Below are positions 54,118-64,000 of a stretch of 64,000 nucleotides of DNA, in pieces. Origin of the DNA: Saccharum officinarum (Eukaryota > Streptophyta > Magnoliopsida > Poales > Poaceae). The position numbers were made by a program, and so were the translations under genes. The stretch is from contig CM036170.1 of assembly GCA_020631735.1 (NCBI GenBank), forward strand, positions 72,555,737-72,619,736, in the 5' to 3' direction. The notes below the pieces were generated by a model. That model was not told the origin of the DNA. It made no database searches and saw only the letters and a program-made list of their open reading frames with translations. Position 1 is the stretch's first letter. Every line of letters begins with the position of its first letter.

Positions 54118-57100
54118 TAAGAAGAAGAGTGTGGCATTCAAAGCCACCACATCCAAGGGCAAGTCCAAGATTGAATCATCCAAGTGGTGAAGACTTCAAA
54201 GCTCTTGTGATAGTAATGACATTGATAAGAAGATGCTCTCTTTGTCAAGCAATTTGGTAAATTCATGAAGAAGAAAGGATAATCGTGCAAGAAGGAGGTA
54301 GAAATCATCCAAGAAGAATGAGCAAACTATGAGATGCTTTAGATGTCATAGCAAGGACCATCTCATCGTCAACTGTCCTTATGATAGTGATGATGAAGAT
54401 GCTATCAAAGAAAGAGAGGAATAAGTAAAAGAAGAAACAAGAAAAGAAGGAGAGCTCTCATAAGAAGAAGAATGATTCTCATGTTGCTACATAGGATCGT
54501 GATGATTTCTCAAGTGATGATGAGGACTATAAGAAGAAGGGGCATGCTAGCATTGCTATTCAAGAGAAGAGCTCCATATTTGACACTCCATCATGCTTCA
54601 TGGCTAAGGCCGCTAAGGTATCATCCGAAGATGAGAGTGATCATGGTAGTGCTAGTGATAGTGATAGTGATGATGATGATCTAACTAAAGATAAACTAAT
54701 CACTATGCTAGAAGATTGCACTCAATATTTTAAAAAAGAAAGGAGTGTAAGGGCTTGCTTAAGGATAAGAAAAACCTTATGCAAAAACTTGATCAACTTA
54801 GGGCATCCTATGAGAGTCTAAAGGTAGACCATAAGAAGCTTCAAAAGTCTCACTCTAAGCTTGAAGAAGCTCACTCCTCTCTAGTTGAAAAATATGAAAA
54901 CATGCCAACTAATATTGAGAAAACTAAAACTTATAACATAGGCATATCATGTGATATAATTAATGAATTTTTTTATAAGCCTATTGTTGTTGCTCTCACT
55001 AACCCTTCATGTAGCGCATCTATATCATACTCATCTAGTAGTGATGGTTTTACTTGTGACTCCACACTTATAGTTGAGAATGAAAATCTCAAGAAGAAGG
55101 TAAAAGAGCTCCATCACACCTTAGCTAAGGCTTATGGTGGTGATGACCGTTTGCTTATGTGCTTGGGTAGCCAAAGAGCTTCTCTCTACAAAGAGGGATT
55201 GAGCTATAACCCCAAGAAAGGTAAGGCCGCTTTTGCTCCTCACAAGATTCGTTTTGTGAAGAACAATGGTAGCTACTGTAAAAGTTACAAACATTGGTAC
55301 AACATTGCATGATGAAAAAATCTAATGTATCCTCGATTAAGCTTGATTCTTTCTATATACTTACCAAGGGTACTAATGGTGTTCATGCTAAGTTCATTGG
55401 TACACTATGGATGGGCTCAAAGAAGAAAGCCATTTGGGTACCAAAGAGCTTGGTCACTAACCTTGGAGGACCTAAACAAGTTTGGATACCTAAAAAGAAT
55501 TGATCTTGTCTTGTAGGTCAATTACAAAGCCAGAGGAAGGCATTAGGTGCTTGATAGTGGGTGCACTCAACATATGACCTGAGACTCTTGTATATTCAAA
55601 TCAATTAATGCAAGTCAAAATGGTGGTTTTGATGATATCACTTTCGGCAACAACAAAAGAGGCAAGATCAAAGGGCTTGGTAAAATTGCTATCTCAAATG
55701 ACATGAGCATATCTAATGTATTGCTAGTTGAGAGCTTGAATTTCAATCTTTTATAGGTGCACAACTTTGTGATCTTGGCTTTAAGTGCATATTTGGTAGT
55801 GATGATGTTGAAGTCATTAGTGTTGATGGATCAAATTTGATATTCAAAGGATTTAGACATAGTAGCTTATACTTGGTTGACTTTAATGATAGTGAGACAC
55901 AATTGACATCATGCTTGCTTAGTAAATCTAGTATGGCATGGTTGTGGCATATAAGGCTTGGTCATGTTGGAATGAAATATTGAATAAACTTTTAAAGCAT
56001 GACTTAGTTAGAGGCTTGAAGGGTGTCACCTTTAAGAAAGATAAACCTTGTAGTGCTTGTCAAGCCGGTAAACAAGTTGAAAATCCACATCCTAGCAAGA
56101 GTGAAATGAGCACTTCTAAGGCATTTGAGTTATTACACATGAACTTATTTGGGCTAACAACATTCACTAGTATTGGTGGGAACAAGTATGATTTTGTGAT
56201 AGTGGATGACTACACTAGATACACTTGGGTGTTCTTTCTCTATGATAAGAGTGATGTACATGATCTATTCAAATCTTTTTATCAAGAGGGTGCAAAATGA
56301 GTTTGAGACTACCATCAAGAAAATTAGAAGTGACAATGGTAATGAGTTCAAGAACACAAGAATTGAAGATTTGTGTGATGATCTTGGTATTGGACATCAA
56401 TTCTCACCAACATACACTCCTCAATTCAATGGTGTAGTTGAAAGGAAAAATAGAACCTTGATTGATATAGCTAGATCAATGCTTAGTGAATACAATGTGA
56501 GTCATTCATTTTAGAGTGAAGCCATCAACACGGCTTGCTATTGTAGCAACCGTCTCTATTGCCATGGGAAGCTTGAGAAGACACCATATGAGCTATTGAA
56601 TGAAAGAAAGCCCAACATTGCATACTTTAGAGTGTTTGGTTGCAAATGCTATATTCTCAAGAAAGGCACTAGATTGAGCAAGTTTGAAAAGAAATGTGAT
56701 GAATGGTTCTTACTTGGTTATTCTACCACAAGCAAAGCATATAGAGTTTGGAATCTCACTATTGGCACCTTGGAAGAAGTTTATAATGTTGAGTTTGATT
56801 AAACCCAAGGATCTCAAAATGAAACTCAAAATCTTGATGATGTGAGAGGAGATCAATTGGCAAAAGCAATGAAGAACATGGATATTAGTGATGTTAGGCC
56901 AAGGCAAGTTAATGATGATGATGACATTTAAATGATCAATCAAAGCGTGCAAATTGATACAAATCAAGCAAGCTCAAGTGGTACTCATGATGAAGCTCAA
57001 GTTCAAAGTCAAACAAGTAGAAGCAATCAACTCCCAATACTCCAACCTACTAGCATTGCAAGAGATCATCCATTGGACCAAATTATTGGTGGAATTCAAA

Positions 57101-58230
57101 GTGGTGTTCAAACTAGATCAAGATTAGCATTCTTTTATGAGCACTACTCATTTGTGTCTCTTGAAAAACCTAAGAAAATAGAAGATGCTTTGACGGATTT
57201 CGATTGGGTAAATGCCATGCATGAAGAACTAAGCAACTTTGCTAGAAATCAAGTTTGGGAGCTTGTTGAGAAGCCAAAGAACTACAATGTGATTGGTACT
57301 AAGTGGGTATTTAGAAACAAGCAAGATCAAGATGGCATGGTTGTGAGAAACAAAGCAAGATTAGTAGCACATGGATACACTCAAGTTGAAGGTATTGACT
57401 TTGGTGAGACATATGCACTGGTTGCAAGATTAGAGACAATTAGAATCTTATTAGCATATGCCTGTGCCCACAACATCAAGTTATATCAAATGGATGTGAA
57501 AAGTGCATTCCTCAATGGGTACATAAATAAGTTGGTCTATATTGAGCAACCTAGTTTTGAAGATGATAAGAAGCCCGACTATGTTTACAAGCTCAAGAAG
57601 GCATTCTATGGTTTGAAGCAAGCACATAGAGCATGGTATGAGAGATTGAGGGATTTTCTTCTATCTAAAGGGTTCAAGATGGGAAAGTTAATACTAATCA
57701 ACAGCAATTCTTATTCTACAAGTTGAGATTGATGACTTTTTATCAATTATAAAGAAAGAATTGATATGAGTTGATGATATATTTTTTTGGAATGAAATAA
57801 ATCAAGACTTTTGTGTAAGATATGAGGCAAATGATTTGAGATGTTTATGATTAAGATCAAGATGAGTTACTCTCAAGAGTTAGAAATGCAAACTATGAAT
57901 ATAGGGTATTGACTTTTGTAAGTAGATGGCAATGGAGATGTATGATAAAGTAATTTTCTAATAATTGCAAGAAAAATAGCACTTTGTAAGTCAAGGAAGT
58001 ACATCAGACATGATCAAGAAGTTTGAATTGCAAGTGTGAGTTGCACTAATGATTAATGGGTATTGATGTTAGTGGCAACATGGTAGATCAAAAGTAATAC
58101 CGGTCTAAATTGGAAGTTTGCTATATGTCACCGCTTCTAGGCCGGATGTGATGTTTAGTGTGTGCAAGTGTGCAAGATATCAAGCTTCACCTAGAGAAAT
58201 TGAAAGCAACTAAGAGAATATTGAGATATC
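54118..58230 (+). pseudogene. Sirevirus gag-integrase-RT, inverted copy
   Basis: Gag is present from its middle (zinc knuckle CFRCHSKDHLIVNC near 54333-54380). The pre-integrase segment is at about 55935-56090 and the integrase core at 56100-56510, with the same Asn at the first acidic position. RT is at 56932-57680 up to the YGLKQAHRAWYERL segment, after which the frame collapses in the 57683-58060 patch. The YVDD motif is not readable here, unlike in the first copy. Confidence 0.8.
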
Positions 58231-58235
58231 TTAAG

Positions 58236-61200
58236 TGTAACACCTATGGGTGTTAAGCATGCATTCACATCCTAAATCGTGAGCATTTGCATTTCATACA
58301 TGATCATCATCGCATGCAAATTAAGTTAGAATTTATTTAAACTGTGATAATCATGTTTGGGCTCCAAGTTTGGTAAAAATCCTAGGTAAAGTGGTAAAAA
58401 TTTGTGGAGCTATAGCTTTAAATAACTTAGAAATAATTAGCATGATTTTTAGAGTAAGTTTTGTATTCAAAATCTTCCCAAATTATGCTTCTAAAAATAT
58501 TTCAGAAAATTGAGTTTTCATTTAAAAATTTGACTTTAAATCCCTAATTCAAAATCTGTTTAGAATTTTAAAAAATGTCCTAAATAAAAGTTGTAGAGAA
58601 TAAAATTTTGAACAACTTTTGTTTTGGGGGTAATTTGTAAAAATATCTTTTTCATCTTCAAAATTTGAATTTGAATCAAATAAGAAAATCTGAAATTTTA
58701 TTTAGAAAAAGAAAAATGGTTTCTTACCTTAACGGGCCGCCGCCCCACTTCCGGCCTAGCGGCCGAAGCCGGCCCGCGTCCGCGCGCTCGCCGCGCGCGC
58801 GCTCGCCGCGCCAGTGCACCGGACGCGGTCCGGAGCCACCCGCCCCGTGGCCGCCGGCGTACGGCTCCGCCCGACGCGTGGCCGCAGTGGCCCCCACGGC
58901 TGCGCCACGCCTCCAAAACAGCCGGCCCGAGCGCTGCTCTCGCCATCCTCGCCATTTTTGCTCCCCACCTGCTCGCGTTCGCCTCCCGCAGCTCAGCTCG
59001 CCGCGGCAGCCGCCGTGCCATCGCCGCCGCCGTTCCGCCCTCGCTGCTCCACCTCTCTTCGATTCGCCACACCCCCGGCTTCGTCTCGCCTTCGGCTTTC
59101 CCAGACGCGAACCGTCTCAGCGGCTCGTGCTCAGGTGAGGGCTAATTTGGCCACGCTCCTCCTCCGCTGCCGCCATGGCCGCCGTTGACCGGCGCTCGTG
59201 GCCAGAGCTCCTCCGTCGTTCTTCTCCCTCCATTTTCCCTTGTCACGACGCGCCTCCACCTCGCGGATCTCGTGCGCGCCTCATCGGCCACCACCGTGGC
59301 CTGCACCGGCCGGCCACCGTGCGACCGCACCGCCGCCCCGCCATGCGCGCCGGCGAGCTCAATGCCGAGCTCGTCTGGCCACATACTAGGCACCATTGGT
59401 TTCGCCTCTCTGCAGGAAAGCTGCTGGTGGTGACCTCACCGCCGGCGAGCTCACCGGCGGCGAGAATCGCGTAGCCAACGTCTCCCTCTCCTCTGTGCGG
59501 CTGGCATGTGGGGTCACGGGCCCACCTGTCTGACTCCTTTCGCGCTCGCGTGTGCACTGCACCGGGTGCACCCAGCGTTTCGACGGCCGAATTTTCGAAA
59601 TGATTTAGAAAATAAATTTCCAGTTTTGTTTTAAGGCTTTAAAATTTTATAACTCAAGATTTATAGCTCCAAAAATGGTGAAACAAATTTTATAGTGTTT
59701 CTCATGAGTAGATCTACCGTTTAAAAATATTGCATGTCAAGATTTAAATACTTTGCTGTAGAGTTTTTATTTAATCACTAAAACTGCTATTTTCTTGTTA
59801 AATATGTAGTAAATCATAGAAAGCTCAGAAAAATATGGTTCTACTTGCTATAATTTTCTTTTGTGATGTACTTTCTAGGAAAAATATATGACATTCATGT
59901 TCTGTGAAAAAATCTTGAGTTGTAGTACAAGTGTTTAATATTGCTAATAATTATTATTTTTGCTAGAGAGAAAAATATGAATAAAACATGCATGTAATAA
60001 TTTTTCTACAGTGATTATTTATTGTGTAGAATAGAGGAAAAATGTTAAATTTGTTGTTTGATACTTTTCATAGTATAAAGTATTTTTATGCTCCTTTTTA
60101 GGCCCTAGCTTGTTATTTTTGTGTAGGCAGTTCTATTAATCCAAACGCAATGAAAATTTTGTGGCATGCTAGATTAGATGATAGAAAGCTACTGTAATTT
60201 TCTCAGATTTTTATGTGCTACCAAAAATAGGTGTCGCTGTTCAAACCTAGTTGCAATTAGGGTTTTATTTAACCTTGTTAATGCATGACTAGTGAATAGG
60301 ATTTTGCTTTGGTGTATCTTTGAAGCATTTAATAAAATATGCTGACTTAACATGGTAGTAGTAGAAGAGAATGCAGTAGATGACATGTGCTTGTAGTCTG
60401 TATTCTTGAATGATGTTGACTACCTTTATAGAAGAAATGTATTCCTACTTTATGAAATAAAGTGAACCTATTTATCTATATTTCATTCATCATGACCATT
60501 ACATGTCATTTTTGCAATGCACCTAGGCATAAGCACTTATACGATTGCATCATACAGGATCACAGGAAGTAACGCAGGTAGCAGTTCTCGAGGAGCCGGA
60601 AGAGCAGCCCGAAGAGCAGGAAGTGCCTGAAGCCGACGAGGAGGTCGGTGAGGATCTTCCAGAGTGTCCAGACCACCGTCCGAGCTCTTTCCAGAGAGGC
60701 AAGCCCCGAAGCATGTTTCTCCCCGGTTTGCAAATATTTTATAAATGCTTTACTTTAACTGTTGCATTATGTTTAGGAGTTATTTGCAACCGTTGCTGCA
60801 TTATGCCTTGTTTACTCTGTTCTACCCTATCCTTGTCACCTTGTCATTCGCAGTCAAGTAATTGCTTAGCTTGCTTAGACCGGTAGAAGTCGGGTGATTT
60901 CCTGTCACCTGCGAGCTATAGGTGATTACCTGGATCTGCTTGAGAAAGTATGTCATCTGAGAATAACTAAGTGTTAATGTAAAATTGAGACCGGGCGAAA
61001 ACTTGCAGGGTTTCAGACTGTAGTGTTTCCGTCTGTGTCGATTAAGGACCGACCGTTGTTGGGCCTCGAGTCATGTTGAACACATGCCTTACATTTAGCT
61101 GGCCGAATAATATACCTTTCGACCGCGAAGCTGGGAGATTATTCGGGCCGAGTGGATTGCCCGCAACGCACTGTATCGGAGCAGTAGTGGCAGGATACGG

Positions 61201-62168
61201 GGGCGCGATGATAAGGCCAAAGAGCAGTCGGGCGGCCCCCGGGTACATGTGGTTCCTGGCACGCTCGCGACTTTACCTGAATGGTTGACTCGGTGACCAA
61301 CACCTCACTTTAGCGGGTGAGTGAGGTTTGTGTGGGGAATAACTTACCAGCTGGTTAATAATCGATTCGAATCGCCATCGTTCACTGGATAGTGAGCACT
61401 TGACTTGAGCTACTTCATCGTAGTAATATTGATGGAACACTTGGACAGTTATATGAAATATGACATAATAGAAGTTGTTAATGATCATTGGTTATCATTA
61501 CCTGTTTATTTACATGTTACTCTAGTACAGGTGCAAATGTAGTTGGCAGGTTAATAAAGATTAAACTTGATGCAAAGCTTTTGGAAAGATTCTTTAAATG
61601 CTAAAAATGCATTTTTGCCAATGAGTCAGCTACCCCACCGGAAAGCCTGTCATGATTCCTTGGTGTCTTTTATTTTGGTTCTGTCGAGTAAGTCTAGCTG
61701 AGTATCTTTTCGTACTTAGGGCTTTGTTCCCACTTGTTGCAGATGGGCAGATGTATTACGGCTACTGTATCAACTGCCTTTATCCTGCAATGGGAGAAGC
61801 TTAGGACTATGGGCAATGATCATTCACTACATCTCGTCTGATGCTTTTGTTGGAAGATGATTCTGAACTGGCACTGTATTTTGAACTCTGTGTGAGTGTG
61901 TGATTTGAACTAAATGCTTCCGCTACTTTCATTCAAAACTGGTTTGTAATAACTATGTTTAAACTCCGATGTATTTGTGACGCAAACTTTTATGTAACTT
62001 GTGATGGTGACCGCTGAACTTATTACGATCTTGGCTGGTATGTAAGTTGGTTTGAAATTCGTCGTGATTTCACGGACTACCGGGTTATACGGGCTTAAGT
62101 TTGCTAAATCGTCTGCTCGGTGGATGATTTTCTTACTTAATCTCGTATAATTGATCGGTTCTGTTACA
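58236..62168 (+). repeat. Solo chromovirus LTR, inverted copy (3933 bp)
   Basis: Starts TGTAACACC and ends GGTTCTGTTACA, flanked by TTAAG (58231-58235 and 62169-62173). TTAAG is the reverse complement of the CTTAA flanking the other copy, and the insertion point in pol is the same codon. It has the same GC-rich island (58730-59580). Confidence 0.9.
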
Positions 62169-62698
62169 TTAAGGGCACTCATGATGTGGGATTGGGGTAT
62201 CCTAAGGAATCAAATTTTGAGTTAATTGGATATTCGGATTTCGACTATGGTGGTTGCAAGATTGATAGAATGAGCATAAGTGGCACTTGTCAATTGCTTG
62301 GAAGGTCTCTTGTTTCATGGTCATCAAATAAATAAAATAGTGTTGCACTATCTACCGCCGAGTCCGAATATATTAGTGCCGGTAGTTGTTGTGCACAATT
62401 ACTTTGGATGAAGGCCACCTTGAATGATTTTAGAATCAAGTTCAAGAATATGCCATTGTTTTGTGACAATTAAAGTGCAATCAAGATGACTCAGAATCCG
62501 GTTCAACATTCAAGAACGAAGCACATTGACATAAGGCATCACTTCATAAGTGACCATCAATAAAAGGGTGATATTAGCATTGAAAGCATTGGTACCGAAG
62601 ATCAATTAGCCGACATATTCACAAAGCCACTTGATGAGAAAAGATTTTATAAGTTGAAGAATGAATTGAACATACTTGACTTCTCTAACTTGAAATGA
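62169..62698 (+). pseudogene. Sirevirus RNase H part, inverted copy
   Basis: Reads GTHDVGLGYPK, DYGGCKIDR, STAESEYISA and DIFTKPLDE, with the same internal stops as the first copy, ending at TGA 62696-62698. One extra difference is DFDYGG where the first copy can be read DSDYGG. Confidence 0.8.
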
Positions 62699-63732
62699 GT
62701 GCCACCCCACATTCTTATATGACATGTCTCCCCTTCGACAATGCAAGGTAAAGTTGTTTGGCATATCATTCATACTTTTCTAAGGACATGTTTAGAACAT
62801 ATAGACATATTTGCATGACAAATAGGCTCATTCATGAAAATCAAATGATTTTGATGTATATATGGTACCACTATTGCTTCTATGTTTGATTGATCTAGTG
62901 GTAGCATATGACATGTTTGTGGGCTTGCAAACCTAGTGTTGAATCTAGAAAATGAGCTCATGATGTATAATTCAACATGGCCAAGACAACCCTTATACTT
63001 TATGAGGTGTGAAGAAGCTTGTCCTTGGATCAAACCGAATTACATATTCTAGGCAAATGATCTAGATTGAACCATAATTTGGACTCCCTCATATTGATTG
63101 ACTTAATTCTCACTAAAATTAGCATCTTTTGGTGATTGTTGACAAAGGGGGAGAAGTAAGTCACAAAGATATAGAAAGGAGGAAAGAAAGCAAAAGATAT
63201 GACATAAAAAATGGATCAATTAAAATTGAGCACACAAGTAGGGGAGCAAGTTTATGAACACTTTTGTTACATTTGTATGTGCATTAACATGATGATGTGT
63301 TGCATTGCAAATTTAAATTCGATATTCATGCTTGTGTGGTGAACGCTAGAAATAGATCTTGAATAATGAATTGTTGAGAGTAGCTTTACGAGTGGTATTT
63401 AGACATCTTTGCTTATAATGTTGATCTCATGAGGTATTTTAGTGTTTGTAATTTTTACAAGTGATGTATTACAAGTGGTGTCTAGCTACATCGATGCTAA
63501 GGATGGTATATAAAGGCAACTCCGGTTGGTATCACGCTTCAAAGGTCCATTCTATATGCCTTAGCATCAATTTGATAGTAGTAACTCTCTCAAAATTCAA
63601 ATATATATATGCACAATTGAACCAAACTCATGGAAGCACATATGTAGGGGGAGCTAATACTATCGAAATTGAAAATTGATTTTATTTCACATCTTTGTGG
63701 TGGTTGTCATCAATTACCAAAAAGGGAGAGAT
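62699..63732 (+). other. Sirevirus 3' untranslated region, inverted copy
   Basis: No gene. Purine tracts AAAGGGGGAGAAG near 63144-63156, TAGGGGAGC near 63240 (one G fewer than in the first copy), TAGGGGGAGC near 63646 and AAAAAGGGAGAGAT directly before the LTR at 63719-63732. Confidence 0.75.
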
Positions 63733-64000
63733 TGAAAGCCCAAGTATGGTTTTGAAAATTGAGTGACACCAAAGTTGCTAATGTTATGTGATCAAGTGTG
63801 ATTAAGCTAGACATAAGCAACATGTGATGGAGGTGGAAATGGCATGGAGAGATGGCCACAAGACCACAAGATTTGGTGCATGAAATGATGAGCAAGATCA
63901 TGAAGGAATGCACATAAAATGATGGACATGATGATCAAGTGGAGAAGAAGGATCTAAGAGCGCAAGGCAAAGGTATAACCATAGGATTTTCCTTTTGCCG
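63733..64000 (+). repeat. Start of Sirevirus 3' LTR, inverted copy
   Basis: Begins TGAAAGCCCAAGTATGG and matches the first 268 bases of the LTR read from 35076 leftwards. It runs off the window end. Confidence 0.9.

Larger units (their letters stand above)
54118..64000 (+). mobile_element. Inverted near-identical copy of the 34811-44719 Sirevirus segment
   Basis: The reverse complement of 34811-44719 aligns end to end with this stretch: gag from the Lys-rich segment on, integrase, RT, nested solo LTR, RNase H, purine tracts and the start of the 3' LTR, running off the window. Differences are scattered: single-base indels, a 3-bp loss near 57550, a shorter TA repeat and a garbled patch 57683-58060. 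Stops and the integrase Asp-to-Asn change are shared. It begins exactly at the gap, so it may be a misplaced redundant contig. Confidence 0.9.

Overview
This is a repeat-dense stretch of a grass (Poaceae) nuclear genome. The grounds are plant LTR retrotransposons of the Tekay-like chromovirus, Sirevirus and small Ty1/copia types, GC-rich intron-containing genes typical of grasses, Tourist- and Stowaway-like MITEs, and tRNA-derived SINEs. An Andropogoneae species (sorghum, sugarcane or Miscanthus type) is my impression only. Two 100-N gaps (15564-15663 and 54018-54117) divide the window into three contigs.

Layout. 1-4113: left part of a Ty3/gypsy element (LTR end, primer-binding site, a broken upstream ORF, gag-protease), cut off at 4089. 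4089-15563: a chromovirus-type structure on the minus strand, in which one 5.5-kb LTR lies between two internal regions, with a second, shortened LTR beside it. 15664-18071: small TE pieces and a possible galactosyltransferase fragment. 18202-18843: an intact single-exon dirigent-protein gene (+). 19442-28280: a complete seven-exon UDP-glucuronate decarboxylase (UDP-xylose synthase) gene (-). Its first intron is a textbook U12-type AT-AC intron, and its third intron holds a very young 5.3-kb copia element with identical 161-bp LTRs. 28281-33214: intergenic DNA with MITEs, a foldback element and a SINE. 33215-47374: a complete but decayed Sirevirus (-) flanked by GACAT, with a 3.9-kb solo chromovirus LTR nested in its pol gene and flanked by CTTAA. 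47375-49886: SINE, MITE and unexplained GC-rich DNA. 49887-53982: two head-to-tail genes of the monoacylglycerol lipase type (-); the first is intact, the second has two frameshifts and loses its 5' end at the gap. 54118-64000: an inverted near-identical copy of 34811-44719, including the same nested solo LTR at the same site.

Function. The host genes are a cell-wall or secondary-metabolism set in the broad sense: dirigent protein (phenoxy coupling in the apoplast), UDP-xylose synthase (Golgi nucleotide sugar for xylan) and an alpha/beta hydrolase of the MAGL/caffeoylshikimate-esterase type. Nothing indicates co-regulation, and plant neighbours need not be functionally linked.

The most useful observations are the AT-AC intron, the inverted duplication next to a gap (probably an assembly or haplotype artefact until shown otherwise), the frameshifted second lipase copy, and the copia element that appears to lack a capsid domain. 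I did not find convincing evidence of a previously undescribed biological system.
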